A stretch of 64,000 nt of DNA, from contig JAPLDT010000037.1 of assembly GCA_026391315.1 (NCBI GenBank), positions 33,187-97,186 of the forward strand, given 5' to 3'. The stretch is from Bacteroidia bacterium (GTDB taxonomy: Bacteria > Bacteroidota > Bacteroidia > Bacteroidales > Prolixibacteraceae). Shown in pieces: positions 9,186-18,339 of this stretch. The notes under the pieces were generated by a model. The model was not told where the DNA came from. It ran no database searches and was given only the letters and a program-made list of their open reading frames with translations. Every line of letters begins with the position of its first letter. Position 1 is the stretch's first letter. Position numbers and translations under genes: made by a program.

Positions 9186-9530
9186 TTACATTAAATCGCC
9201 AAGTGGACCAAGATTGATATTTAAATCCCGGTCAGTAAGGTTAAAATGCTTTTTCAATTCTTCCATTTTCAACTCCAGCTTCATGAGGGTTTCTCCGAGG
9301 CGTTCAATCTCCTCGTCTGTCAGCGATCCTCCATCCACCCTGCGCATGGCCTGCTTTTCAACTAATTTCCTGATCAGCTCTACCAGGGTCAGTACCAATT
9401 TTGCCAGCCCTGAATCTGCATTGTCAGGTGTAAGCTTTAATCTGGATTCATCATTGTTTGTCAGTTTCCCGATCTCCTCCGAAAGGCCATCAAGTGAACC
9501 GGTATTAAATAGTATTTTATTTTCACTCAT
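9186..9530 (-). CDS. gvpK: Gas vesicle protein GvpK
   Basis: 114 residues. The central and C-terminal parts match GvpK closely: GLAKLVLTLVELIRKLVEKQAMRR, GGSLTDEEIERLG, and an end of the NINLGPLGDLM type. GvpK is an accessory protein needed for gas vesicle assembly; its exact role is unsettled. It is the last gene of the gas vesicle run, 8 bases after a gvpF/L gene. Confidence 0.93.
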   Translation of the reverse strand: MSENKILFNTGSLDGLSEEIGKLTNNDESRLKLTPDNADSGLAKLVLTLVELIRKLVEKQAMRRVDGGSLTDEEIERLGETLMKLELKMEELKKHFNLTDRDLNINLGPLGDLM

Positions 9531-9538
9531 TGCACTGG

Positions 9539-10300
9539 TTACTTTATGGTAATTTCTACAAAATTATAGGGAGGCCAGGGTCCGGTCATGACAAAATTTA
9601 GCCCTGGATATTGTTTTTGTAAATTTCCAACTGCCTGCATTAATTCTGTTTTCATATCTTTTTTAAGCAAAAATAGAGCATCGATTATGGTTGTTTCCGT
9701 TAGCATCTTTTTAAATTTACAGACAGCATTCATTCGGGAAAGGTGTTCAGTTATCGCTGCAACAACGGAATCAACATGGGTTAACAACAATTCCTCCAAC
9801 CTATGCTCCTTCAGTTTTTTATTTACCCAATCCCTGTATACTGAGTTTTTGACTTCAGGTGTTGATAGGACGGTTGTTTTGGTGCCGATCTCTGATTTTT
9901 CCATAAGGTCTGCTCTTAATTTTTCGGAATCACAGAAAACCTTTAGCCCGAATTCAAGCATGTCTTCAACTTGCTGAAGATTTTGCTGAACATCGGGATA
10001 GTTTCTTTCAAGCATTTTAAGGATCGCACCAGTTGACTCCATCAGGGAACCAAATCGCATGGGAAGCAGCGTAAATTCTTGCGACAGCGCCTCAATTACC
10101 CCTGCAAATGTAATGGCATTCGTGCTGTCAGTAATTAAACCGGCTCTTGTGGTGTCGCTTACCACCGCGGTAATTTCATCAACCGGGAGAGAATATAAGT
10201 TAGCTCCTGATATACCTTGCATCCCTATCAACATCGAATCTAGCCTGTCGGATTCCTTTTTTACAGATAATAGGGCATAAATCATTTTCTCCATTCCCAA
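9539..10300 (-). CDS. Gas vesicle protein GvpF/GvpL family (paralogue 5)
   Basis: 253 residues. Shows the family layout: an N-terminal alpha/beta domain (MIYALLSV..., AVVSD, FTLLPMRFGSL), a helical middle, and a C-terminal ending of the TGPWPPYNFVEI type. GvpF/L proteins are assembly factors that contact nascent GvpA; known GvpF structures have two alpha/beta domains. It is the most divergent N-terminus of the five paralogues here (YALLSVKKESD rather than YGI). It lies between the small GvpA-like gene and gvpK. Confidence 0.88.
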   Translation of the reverse strand: MGMEKMIYALLSVKKESDRLDSMLIGMQGISGANLYSLPVDEITAVVSDTTRAGLITDSTNAITFAGVIEALSQEFTLLPMRFGSLMESTGAILKMLERNYPDVQQNLQQVEDMLEFGLKVFCDSEKLRADLMEKSEIGTKTTVLSTPEVKNSVYRDWVNKKLKEHRLEELLLTHVDSVVAAITEHLSRMNAVCKFKKMLTETTIIDALFLLKKDMKTELMQAVGNLQKQYPGLNFVMTGPWPPYNFVEITIK

Positions 10301-10443
10301 ACAATTAAAATTTTAAACCATTGAATAATTGAATTTTGTTGATTTTATTTCCTCAGCACAGCAGACACATTCGTAAACATCTGCTATTCCGTTCAAATTC
10401 TAAAGCGATCTAATGTACCTGTTGCGGTTAAAATAAAAATGAA

Positions 10444-10650
10444 CTAACTTTCCTTTATTGTCTTTCCCTTTTTTAGTTGCTCCATCGTTTCGACAGAGCT
10501 CAGCATCAGCTTAACCCCTAAATAAACCAGATCGATATCTGCTACCGAAATTACAATATCTCCGGTGAGGATAACTCCTTTATTCAACACCCTATCGAGC
10601 AATTCAAGTATGGTGATGTCTTTTGACTGATCAATTACATTATTGTTCAT
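10444..10650 (-). CDS. Small GvpA-family protein (GvpS/GvpM/GvpJ type)
   Basis: 68 residues with the GvpA-family core: ILELLDRVLNKGVILTGDIVIS, then VADIDLVYLGVKLMLSSVETM. The TGDI(V)ISVADIDL variant is typical of the minor family members (GvpJ, GvpM, GvpS) rather than GvpA, which has [13 protein letters not shown]. Such minor proteins are thought to act in nucleation or tip formation. It overlaps the upstream gvpF/L gene by 4 bases. I cannot say which letter it deserves without a phylogeny. Confidence 0.85.
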   Translation of the reverse strand: MNNNVIDQSKDITILELLDRVLNKGVILTGDIVISVADIDLVYLGVKLMLSSVETMEQLKKGKTIKES

Positions 10651-11444
10651 TGCTGTTTTTCTTTGATTGATACAAAACTAAAAGGTGGCCACGGTCCTGT
10701 TGTTTCCAATAAAAATCCGAAATTTTCATCTTTTTGACCCAGCATTTCAACGGTGTTCCTGAAATCAGTCACATTGATTTTACTGACGAGAAAAGTGCCA
10801 TTGAGGATCATTGTATCCTCTCTGCCAGTGAACTCTTTCGGAAGCAGGTTGTTCAGGTTGGTGGACTCGCTAAGATCTTTTAATTCATCAAAATATTCCT
10901 GTCCGTATTTCTTGCATATCCGATCCATCTCATTTTCGATCAGATCGATTTTTTTTCGTTTTAAAAGATAGGCTTTCCCAGGGGAACTTGCCATGATTTG
11001 TTTTTCGAGTGCAGCTGCTTCTTCGCTTAATTCGTCAATTTGCTTGCACAATAATTTTCGATCACAATAAATTTTCACCGCCCACTCTTCTCTGCCTCCA
11101 ACATAGTAGAAATTTTCCGTCAAAGAGTCTGAATAATCGGCAATAAATTTCTTTAACCCAGATTCTGCCTGAAATAGGGTGCCAAATTTAAATGGGATCA
11201 CAGCATGATTCTCCATGATCAGATTGATTACCTCAATATGTTCCCGCGCATTGGTTTCCAGCCAATTCAAATCTGATAAATGCTTTTTGAAGTTCTCCTC
11301 GGAGAAATCATGTTCAGAAACATACTTTACGATCACGTAAAAGTCATTGAACCCAAGTGATTTCAGACCTTCGGTCTCCGAATTAAGACCGAGTTCCAGA
11401 GGACTGTTTACCAAGCAATAAACATAGATAAGGGTATTGTTCAT
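10647..11444 (-). CDS. Gas vesicle protein GvpF/GvpL family (paralogue 4)
   Basis: 265 residues. Begins LIYVYCLVNSP, has VIPFKFGTLFQ at the position where the family carries LPMRFGT, a long charged helical middle (residues ~130-190), and ends LETTGPWPPFSFVSI. Same two-domain plan as the other paralogues. It overlaps the small GvpA-like gene by 4 bases, which suggests coupled translation. Confidence 0.9.
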   Translation of the reverse strand: MNNTLIYVYCLVNSPLELGLNSETEGLKSLGFNDFYVIVKYVSEHDFSEENFKKHLSDLNWLETNAREHIEVINLIMENHAVIPFKFGTLFQAESGLKKFIADYSDSLTENFYYVGGREEWAVKIYCDRKLLCKQIDELSEEAAALEKQIMASSPGKAYLLKRKKIDLIENEMDRICKKYGQEYFDELKDLSESTNLNNLLPKEFTGREDTMILNGTFLVSKINVTDFRNTVEMLGQKDENFGFLLETTGPWPPFSFVSIKEKQQ

Positions 11445-11462
11445 AACTTGAATTTTATAAAA

Positions 11463-11735
11463 TTACTCTGATGTGAAATCTATCCCTTCAAAAGAATTAA
11501 GCCGTTCGAAAGAGGTAATTTCGAGATTATCATCCATTTTAATGGAATAAAAAAGTCGTACTTGTTTTGGAGGCAGGTTCATTGATTTTAAAAATGAATC
11601 GTCTTCATATACCTCGGCAACTGCACTCCAGATATCTTGCACTTTCCCAATTTTTATGACCGTTACATCATAGCATTTTATATTCTCCTTCAGAAACTTT
11701 ACTACACTCTTCTTTACTTCTATAATATTGCTCAT
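11463..11735 (-). CDS. gvpO: Gas vesicle protein GvpO
   Basis: 90 residues. GvpO hallmarks are seen: a short amphipathic N-terminus, the segment VQDIWSAVAEVYEDD, and PPKQVRLFYSIKMDDNLEITSFERL, corresponding to the family's V-x-x-x-Y-x-V-x-LD-x-x-GE-x-x-x-Y-x-R core. GvpO is essential in haloarchaea and is found with gvpF/gvpG in bacteria. It is 13 bases upstream of nothing but spacer relative to gvpG, and the two are clearly in one transcript. Confidence 0.88.
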   Translation of the reverse strand: MSNIIEVKKSVVKFLKENIKCYDVTVIKIGKVQDIWSAVAEVYEDDSFLKSMNLPPKQVRLFYSIKMDDNLEITSFERLNSFEGIDFTSE

Positions 11736-11748
11736 TGTTTGTCCTCCT

Positions 11749-11985
11749 TTATTTATTTTGTTTTTCTTCTCTGATATTTCCGAGTAATTTCAGTAATTCA
11801 TCTTCTCTTTGGTCATATTCTTCTTCACTAATTTCGTCCATCTCAAATTTTAACTGTAGTGCCATCAGCCTTTCTTTTAACGCACCTTCATCCGATGTCT
11901 CTTTCTCAATCACCTCGTTGATTTTCTCCGCTATAAAAATGACCCCTTTCAGCGGAGCAAGAAGCAAATCGTCGATTAAAAACAT
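11749..11985 (-). CDS. gvpG: Gas vesicle protein GvpG
   Basis: 78 residues. N-terminal LLLAPLKGVIFIAEKINEV is the recognisable GvpG start (family: P-x-x-G-x-x-W-V-x-x-x-I), followed by a strongly charged coiled coil with the EISEEEYDQREDELLKLL motif. GvpG is a small accessory protein that interacts with GvpF/L in assembly. It sits one base after the stop of a gvpF/L gene. Confidence 0.92.
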   Translation of the reverse strand: MFLIDDLLLAPLKGVIFIAEKINEVIEKETSDEGALKERLMALQLKFEMDEISEEEYDQREDELLKLLGNIREEKQNK

Positions 11986-11986
11986 A

Positions 11987-12769
11987 TTATACTCCTTTCG
12001 TATTAATTACCAGATTAACAAAATTATAGGGAGGTAATGTGCCTACGTATTTGAAAGTCATAAATTTCCCGTATTTTTCATCCAGATCGTTCACAACTTT
12101 GTCAAATAAGGGTTCAGCGCTGTTTTTAATTAGAAACGCTGAGTTAAGAATCATCATTTCTCCGTAGTTGTCATTTAGTTTCATGTCATCGGAGAGCGGA
12201 CTTAACGCATCCAGAATCAGATTTTTATAATTTGAAGTCTCTTTTTTAAGTGCTTCAGCCACCATTTCTCCGATTTTCATGCGCTGATAATGTGTTTTGT
12301 CCACAGGCAGATTCATCAGTTTTGCTTTGAGCAATCTGATTTCATCATATTTTTCAAGGATACTTTCATAAATCGGAGCTTCGTGTGCAAGAACCTTAAG
12401 TCCGAGTTCTTTCTTGCCATCCATTTTGGTAAGCATCTCATCAAATTTTTTATAGTCCTTTTCAAGGATTCTCAGAATTCCCGCATCATCGTTGTGTTCA
12501 GAGATGGTTGAAAACCTGACAGGAAGGACCGTAAATTGTTTCATTACCTCTTCCAATACTTTTTCGTGAGTAATCATATTTACCCTACGGGCTTCATAGA
12601 TGATCACCGGCGAATTACTGACAATAGCGCTGATGCCATTAAAGCTAATCGAATAAACCACGTCAGCCCGCTTTCCCATCCCAATAGGGCCATAGTTCAG
12701 GGGGGCTGAATTCCGGATGATTCCGTATATGTATTTTCCTTCTTTTATGATTTCCTGTTCGTTGCTCAT
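11987..12769 (-). CDS. Gas vesicle protein GvpF/GvpL family (paralogue 3)
   Basis: 260 residues. N-terminus GKYIYGIIRNSAPLNYGPIGMG is the typical GvpF opening; FTVLPVRFSTI and the C-terminal GTLPPYNFVNL are the family's two other landmarks. Closest in the window to the next upstream paralogue (both share YGI/YCI, GPIG and GRGD/GKRAD-V-S-IGF/FNG motifs), which points to local duplication. Confidence 0.92.
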   Translation of the reverse strand: MSNEQEIIKEGKYIYGIIRNSAPLNYGPIGMGKRADVVYSISFNGISAIVSNSPVIIYEARRVNMITHEKVLEEVMKQFTVLPVRFSTISEHNDDAGILRILEKDYKKFDEMLTKMDGKKELGLKVLAHEAPIYESILEKYDEIRLLKAKLMNLPVDKTHYQRMKIGEMVAEALKKETSNYKNLILDALSPLSDDMKLNDNYGEMMILNSAFLIKNSAEPLFDKVVNDLDEKYGKFMTFKYVGTLPPYNFVNLVINTKGV

Positions 12770-12789
12770 ATCGGTTATGCTTTAATTGA

Positions 12790-13563
12790 TTACAATTCCC
12801 ATTTTTCGGGAAAAATTTTCAGGTCGATGAAATTAAAAATCGGCAATGGAGCTGTGTATATGAAATCGCAACGATCCTCGAATTTGATGCCCAGGCTGGT
12901 CATGATGTTGTCGAATTCAACTTCTCTTCCGCTGTTCATCAGAAATGCCGTATTCATAAACATGGCATCACTGCTTGTTTTATTCATTTTATATTCAAAA
13001 ATCGATTTGCGGAAAGCATCAATTATCATTCCGGTCTCCTCTTCTTTCTTTTCAATAAGTGCCAGTTTCACAAGATTCCCTGCTTCTGCAATTTTCAGAT
13101 TTTTCTTTTCCAGATCATCCAGATGCTCAATTTCCGCTCTGATCTTTTGCAATTCTGTATGTTCCTTATCAATCTCCTTGTAAATCTGCCCCATATTCTT
13201 CCATGTACCCCTTACATTAAGCTCCATTTTATTTTCAAACTGTCTGAGTAGTTCCATAAATTCGCTGTATCTGCGATTGAGCAGGTTACGTATTTCATCC
13301 GGAGTGGCGGCGATGGTTCCAAACCGGATGGGAAGCACACTACTGAATTCTTTCATTGCTTCCTCGATTACCTTTTGATGAGCCAGCATGTTTTCAGGAT
13401 TGACAATGAACCGGCTTAGCGGATGGTCACTCACTACCATACACAAACCATCGAATCCGATGGTTGAGACAAGGTCCCCACGCCCGCCTACTCCTATAGG
13501 TCCCAGATTGACATCGTAATCCGATGCAATGATGCAATAAATGTATTTCCCGTCGCGTTGCAT
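12790..13563 (-). CDS. Gas vesicle protein GvpF/GvpL family (paralogue 2)
   Basis: 257 residues. Starts GKYIYCIIASDYDVNLGPIGVG, contains SVLPIRFGTIA and a long charged helical middle (LEKKNLKIAEAGNLVKLAL), and ends TAPLPIFNFIDL. It begins one base after the stop of the J-domain fusion gene, so the run of three GvpF/L genes is tightly packed and probably coupled. Confidence 0.92.
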   Translation of the reverse strand: MQRDGKYIYCIIASDYDVNLGPIGVGGRGDLVSTIGFDGLCMVVSDHPLSRFIVNPENMLAHQKVIEEAMKEFSSVLPIRFGTIAATPDEIRNLLNRRYSEFMELLRQFENKMELNVRGTWKNMGQIYKEIDKEHTELQKIRAEIEHLDDLEKKNLKIAEAGNLVKLALIEKKEEETGMIIDAFRKSIFEYKMNKTSSDAMFMNTAFLMNSGREVEFDNIMTSLGIKFEDRCDFIYTAPLPIFNFIDLKIFPEKWEL

Positions 13564-13564
13564 G

Positions 13565-14605
13565 TTACTCTTTTATTTTTACTAAAAACAGATTCTTAAT
13601 CACTTTTTCATTTGTCAGATAGATAGTTTTATCTTTCGAAGATTGCCTTGCAGCAGCCGAATAATCGATAATCGTATGGTAAGCTTTGTTGATTTTGGTA
13701 AAAATTTCTTCGTTCCCGTTGCCCGGATTAACATCAGGATGACATAATCGGGCTTTCTCCAGGTAAACCTTCTTTATTTCACTTTCGTAAGTCACCTCGC
13801 CTAGTCCAAGTTCTTGCTTTGCCTGTGTGATATGTTCTGGATTGAGTTCTTTCATCTCTATCGTATAAAAACTATAACACGGCAGTGGTCCCACCAATTT
13901 AAAGTTTAACATCCCTTTATATTCTTCATCAAGCTGATCAATGACCTGTTCAAAATTTTCTTTTTTATTTCTGTCAATTAGAAATGCAGAGTTGGTGATC
14001 ATCTGATCATTCATCACTTCATGAGTTTTAATATCTACACTGATTGCTGATAATGAGTCAAGAATATTCAATTCCACCTTCAGGTTTTTTTCTTTTAATT
14101 TTGACTGCACCAGCATACCCACTTTTACCTGGTCGATTTGAGAAAGGGTATCCGATTTTTTCAGAATGTCATCCTTCATTTCGAGAATTTCGGGATGACT
14201 GGAAATTTCACTTAGTGTATCTGGAAAATCTGCCCAGGTCACAGCAAGATCGATCTCTGTAAGGGATTGGATCTTATTCAGTGCATCCACAATTAATTCA
14301 TGCCCGTTTGATAGTATTCTGAAAACCTCTTCCTTTGAGTTTACAATTGTACCGAGCCGCATGGGAAGAATCATGTTAAACCCTTTCCCAACGAGTGTTT
14401 CAATTGTTTTCTGATGATGAACCAGCAGATGCCCTAGTGTTTCCCTGTCAGTATAGTCAAGAAGTGTGCTATCTCTGTCGGAAACAATGGCTGATATATT
14501 TTGGAAAGGGATGGCATAAACCCCTGAATTGCTCAACGATCTAAACATTTCTGCACTGTAGAAGTTTGGGATAACCCCGTAGATGTAGATTCCTTTTGTT
14601 GTCAT
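13565..14605 (-). CDS. GvpF/GvpL family protein fused to a C-terminal J-domain
   Basis: 346 residues, about 90 longer than its neighbours. Residues 1-250 are a complete GvpF/L protein: GIYIYGVIPNFY, MILPMRLGTIV, and the closing VGPLPCYSFYTIEM. Residues ~258-315 are a J-domain: TQAKQELGLGEVTYESEIKKVY, then the catalytic HPD tripeptide at 289-291 (CHPDVNPGNG) and FTKINKAYHTI, which are helices II and III with the loop needed to stimulate Hsp70 ATPase. The fusion suggests that this GvpF recruits an Hsp70 to growing gas vesicles. No hsp70 gene is in the window. Confidence 0.92.
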   Translation of the reverse strand: MTTKGIYIYGVIPNFYSAEMFRSLSNSGVYAIPFQNISAIVSDRDSTLLDYTDRETLGHLLVHHQKTIETLVGKGFNMILPMRLGTIVNSKEEVFRILSNGHELIVDALNKIQSLTEIDLAVTWADFPDTLSEISSHPEILEMKDDILKKSDTLSQIDQVKVGMLVQSKLKEKNLKVELNILDSLSAISVDIKTHEVMNDQMITNSAFLIDRNKKENFEQVIDQLDEEYKGMLNFKLVGPLPCYSFYTIEMKELNPEHITQAKQELGLGEVTYESEIKKVYLEKARLCHPDVNPGNGNEEIFTKINKAYHTIIDYSAAARQSSKDKTIYLTNEKVIKNLFLVKIKE

Positions 14606-14648
14606 ATTTCTTTAGTTTATAGGTTGATGGTTTGATTGAATGATATCC

Positions 14649-16808
14649 TCATTTTTTCGTTGCATTTTGTTTCAAAACCAGCTCAATCGCCTCTTCAAAA
14701 TGATCCTGCAGAATGATTATTTTCCCTGTTACCTCTGATGATGTGTCACGGTTCTTTTCAATCAGGTTACGAATGGCAAGCATCGCTGCCTTGCGGCAAA
14801 TAAATTCGATATCAGATCCTGTGAGCCCATCTGTTTTTATTGCCAGTTTGTTCAGAAACACTTTTTCCCCCAGAGGTTTGTTCCGTGTATGTATATCGAA
14901 TATTTTTTCTCTTGTATTAACATCCGGCAAAGGCAATTCGAATATCAAATCGAACCTGCCGCTTCTTAATAAAGCAGGATCAATTAAATCGATTCTGTTT
15001 GTAGCAGCCAGTACAATGACGCCTTTCAAGTCTTCAATGCCATCCATCTCGGTAAGGAACTGACCGATGACCCGTTCAATCACACTGGAACCCGAACCGT
15101 CGTTGCTACGCCTCGGTGTAAGGCTGTCAATTTCATCCAGAAACAAGATGCACGGCGATGCCTGTTTAGCCATTCTAAAGAGTTCCCGTACACCTTTTTC
15201 TGATTCACCGATATAGCGACTCAATATCTGTGGCCCTTTTACGGAGATAAAATTAACGCCGCTCTCACTTGCCAGTGCTTTTGCCAGATAAGTTTTGCCA
15301 GTACCGGGTCTCCCATGAAGGATAATTCCCTTGGGTGGTTTGGTATCGGCTTTTTTAAACAGGTCGGCATATTTCAAAGGCCATTCCACTGTTTCCTTTA
15401 AAGCCTCTTTGATTTCATCCAGTCCGCCAACATCATCCCATTTCACATCGGGCACTTCCACAAAAACCTCCCGGATGGCTGAAGGTTCTACTTCCTTCAT
15501 GGCATCCATGAAATTATCCATGGTCACTTCGAGCGATATCAACAGTTCGTATGGGATTTCGGCCATCTCGAAATCGATTTGCGGCAGTATTTCCCTCAAA
15601 GCAGTCATGGCGGCTTCCCGTGCCAATGCTTCGAGATCGGCACCTACGAAACCGTGCGTGATTTCTGCCAGTTTTCCCATGTCTACATCCATCGACATGG
15701 GAATGCCTCTGGTATGGATATGAAGAATTTCCAGCCTGCCTTTTTTATCAGGAATAGAAATAGAAATTTCGCGATCAAAACGTCCCGGCCTTCTTAACGC
15801 CGGATCAATGGAATTAGGAATATTGGTGGCTCCGATCACAATGACCTTTCCCCTCGATTCTAATCCGTCCATCAACGATAACAGTTGGGCTACAACGCGC
15901 TTTTCAACCTGCTTTTCACCACCCATATCTTCCCGCTTGGGTGCAATTGCATCTATTTCATCAATAAAAATGATTGCAGGTGCATGTTGTTGTGCCTCTT
16001 CAAAAATTTTCCTTATCCGGCCTTCGCTTTCCCCGTAAAATTTCCCCATAATTTCAGGACCGGAAATGTTGATAAAATAGGCATCCGTTTCATGAGCCAC
16101 TGCTCTAACGATGAGTGTTTTCCCGGTTCCCGGAGGGCCGTACAGAAATACGCCTTTGGGTGCCTGAACCCCAAGCCGTTCGAAAATTTCAGGGTACTTC
16201 AGGGGTAGTTCTATCATTTCCCGGATACGTTGAACCTGGTTGCCAAGTCCACCGATGTCTTCGTAGGATACCCTACTTTTGCTTTCACACTCCTGTTTCG
16301 CCAGTTCAAGCTGAAAGGTGGTATTCGGGTGTATCAGCACTACACCTTCAGGACTGACTCCGGTTACGGTATAATTAACCGCCTTGGAACCAAACAGATT
16401 GGCTCTTACTTTATCTCCTTTTGTCACTGGCAAACCATTGATCAATGAACCAATGTATTTCGCGTCATCGGCCTTATATAAAGAACCAGATTTTGTATCG
16501 GGCTTGAGTTTTATTTTTGTTGCCTGATGGCAGGTGGTTTTAATGATCTTCACTTTCTCATCTATCCCGGCCTGGGCATTTTCCCTTGTGATGCCGTCAA
16601 TCTGAATAATACTTTTATCCCTGTCTTCGGGATAACATGGCATGATTTTGACCGGCGTGGCACGTTTGCCTTCAATAACGATCACATCGCCACTTTCCAG
16701 ACCGTGTTCTTTCATGTCTTTTGGATCGATTCTGGCAATAGCTCTTCCAACATCCTTTACCAGGGCTTCTTTAACACGTAATACTGTTTCGTCTTTGATA
16801 TCGGTCAT
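14649..16808 (-). CDS. Cdc48/VAT-like double AAA+ ATPase of the gas vesicle locus
   Basis: 719 residues with an N-terminal Cdc48-N-like double-psi barrel (LESGDVIVIEGKR, then KIMPCYPEDRDKSIIQIDG), a first AAA domain (GPPGTGKT, IIFIDEIDAIAPKR, GATNIPNSIDPALRRPGRFD) and a second (GRPGTGKT, ILFLDEIDSLTPRR, AATNRIDLIDPALLRSGRFD). The second Walker A has R in place of the usual P but keeps the essential GKT. Cdc48-like ATPases are unfoldases, common in archaea and rare in bacteria; related genes occur in some bacterial gas vesicle clusters. A role in remodelling or disassembly is an inference. It is 43 bases from the J-domain fusion gene. Confidence 0.93.
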   Translation of the reverse strand: MTDIKDETVLRVKEALVKDVGRAIARIDPKDMKEHGLESGDVIVIEGKRATPVKIMPCYPEDRDKSIIQIDGITRENAQAGIDEKVKIIKTTCHQATKIKLKPDTKSGSLYKADDAKYIGSLINGLPVTKGDKVRANLFGSKAVNYTVTGVSPEGVVLIHPNTTFQLELAKQECESKSRVSYEDIGGLGNQVQRIREMIELPLKYPEIFERLGVQAPKGVFLYGPPGTGKTLIVRAVAHETDAYFINISGPEIMGKFYGESEGRIRKIFEEAQQHAPAIIFIDEIDAIAPKREDMGGEKQVEKRVVAQLLSLMDGLESRGKVIVIGATNIPNSIDPALRRPGRFDREISISIPDKKGRLEILHIHTRGIPMSMDVDMGKLAEITHGFVGADLEALAREAAMTALREILPQIDFEMAEIPYELLISLEVTMDNFMDAMKEVEPSAIREVFVEVPDVKWDDVGGLDEIKEALKETVEWPLKYADLFKKADTKPPKGIILHGRPGTGKTYLAKALASESGVNFISVKGPQILSRYIGESEKGVRELFRMAKQASPCILFLDEIDSLTPRRSNDGSGSSVIERVIGQFLTEMDGIEDLKGVIVLAATNRIDLIDPALLRSGRFDLIFELPLPDVNTREKIFDIHTRNKPLGEKVFLNKLAIKTDGLTGSDIEFICRKAAMLAIRNLIEKNRDTSSEVTGKIIILQDHFEEAIELVLKQNATKK

Positions 16809-16827
16809 GGTTTATTGGTTTATCCCT

Positions 16828-17787
16828 TCAACTTATCAACCTCTCAACTTTTAAACCAAACAGACTCCTTCTCAACTGATTCAATGATCCCAGTCCTTTG
16901 ATCTCCTCCGGAAACACCGGTACTTCAACCTTGTTCAAAATGCTGAAAGTTTCGCTGATCTGTTGGATATATTTTAACTGTCCGGCTTTTCTGCTTTTAC
17001 AAAAATCACATCCATCCGAAACCATTACATTGTTCACGATAATCTGCCGCGGAATTATTCCGGATATGCCAAGATCTGCAAGCAATCTGCCCGTTTCCGA
17101 AATCGCCATCGCTTCGGGAATGCATACCGGGATAAACTCACATTTGGTATTATCACGCAAGATGTTTTCGATCCTTTTTACCGTTTTCTTAAGGCTCAAT
17201 AAAAATGTATCCACCTCGTCTACTTGGTAAGAACCAGAAAAGCTGGTGATCATGTAGCGGTATTTCCATCTCATTTTAGAGGCAACTTTTATCCATGCAT
17301 CCAATAATTTTGGAGATGAAATCAGTCGCAATACATGACCCGTCGGTGCTGTATCAACAACATATTTATCGTATTGGCCTTCTTCGATAAAATCAATAAT
17401 AGTTTTAAAACTCATGATTTCATCAATACCGGGTATCGACAAGGTTAACATCTCATCAATGTCCTCATTATCAAAGTTAGTGGAAGTAACCAGGAGTTTC
17501 TTCAGTTCACTGTGATGTTCGGTTTTGAATTTTGAAAGTGCTTCATCGGCTACCACTTCAATGGCCGACAGGTTGGCAGTATCCTCCACCTTTACCACTT
17601 TAAAACCAATTTGTTGTTCGATGCAATCCGACACGGAATGTGCCGGATCGGTGGAGATAAGTAACGTTTTAAAATTCTCAGACAGCTCCAGGGCCGTAGC
17701 AACGGCACAACTGGTTTTTCCAACACCACCTTTTCCTCCGAAAATAAGGAGTTGAAGGTTGTTGTTTTCTAAACCGGTGAGTGCCAT
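16828..17787 (-). CDS. ArsA/Get3-like ATPase of the gas vesicle locus
   Basis: 319 residues. Deviant Walker A GGKGGVGKT at 17-25, switch region DPAHSVSDCI (STDPAHS), and VVDTAPTGHVLRLISSP, all diagnostic of the ArsA/Get3 family. A CxxC pair (C260, C263) sits where Get3 homodimers bind zinc, and the arsenite-binding cysteine triad is not evident, so a membrane- or hydrophobic-protein targeting role fits better than arsenite export. In this context it might chaperone hydrophobic GvpA. The last codons overlap an AT-rich spacer repeat. Five bases separate gvpH from it. Confidence 0.9.
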   Translation of the reverse strand: MALTGLENNNLQLLIFGGKGGVGKTSCAVATALELSENFKTLLISTDPAHSVSDCIEQQIGFKVVKVEDTANLSAIEVVADEALSKFKTEHHSELKKLLVTSTNFDNEDIDEMLTLSIPGIDEIMSFKTIIDFIEEGQYDKYVVDTAPTGHVLRLISSPKLLDAWIKVASKMRWKYRYMITSFSGSYQVDEVDTFLLSLKKTVKRIENILRDNTKCEFIPVCIPEAMAISETGRLLADLGISGIIPRQIIVNNVMVSDGCDFCKSRKAGQLKYIQQISETFSILNKVEVPVFPEEIKGLGSLNQLRRSLFGLKVERLIS

Positions 17788-17792
17788 AACAT

Positions 17793-18311
17793 TTATTTCT
17801 TTATCCTGATTTCAAGGATCCCATTGGTAAATTTATGACTTAAATTCGGCAGGCTGACTTTTGAAGGAAGGAGCACTTCCTTACGATACGTTCTGTTTTT
17901 ACTGACTGCCGAAATTTCAAGAATGTCCTCCTTCAGGTCAATCCTGATCTCCTCCGGTTCAATACCTGGCATTTCAGCGATGACCATGATTTCATCCGTT
18001 TCGTCAAAAATATCGGTTATCGGCTCCCGCTCTTCGTCCACTTTAGGCCCTTCGGGAGTTTTTTTGATGTTCCCGAAAGTTTCCACTCTGGGAGAACCCC
18101 CGCCGGCAGTGTTGATGGTAAAACCATAAACACCTTTCATCCCTTTTTTAATATGATCAAAATTGATCTCGCCTTCCTTGCGGATTCCACCCTTTTCCTC
18201 GAGCTTCCCGGCAAGCTCAACTAATTTTTCGATGCCTTTGAACAGACCACCAAGTCCAAAAAGATCAAAAGCGGCTTCTTCCTTCTTTTCTTTATTTTTA
18301 TCGTTTTCCAT
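17793..18311 (-). CDS. gvpH: Gas vesicle protein GvpH, Hsp20-family chaperone
   Basis: 172 residues from the ATG at 18311 (MENDKNKEK). The frame is open to 18365, but that would run into the upstream gvpJ. The N-terminal 100 residues are GvpH-like: a charged start, a LFGLGGLFKGIEKLVELAGKLE amphipathic helix, and a V-Y-G-F-T-I strand. The C-terminal ~80 residues are an alpha-crystallin/Hsp20 domain (ITDIFDETDEIMVIAEMPGI, then GILEIRIKK). GvpH is a chaperone-like accessory protein in gas vesicle clusters. Confidence 0.88.
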   Translation of the reverse strand: MENDKNKEKKEEAAFDLFGLGGLFKGIEKLVELAGKLEEKGGIRKEGEINFDHIKKGMKGVYGFTINTAGGGSPRVETFGNIKKTPEGPKVDEEREPITDIFDETDEIMVIAEMPGIEPEEIRIDLKEDILEISAVSKNRTYRKEVLLPSKVSLPNLSHKFTNGILEIRIKK

Positions 18312-18339
18312 TTTGTTGAAAGTATTTAAAGTGATTAAT

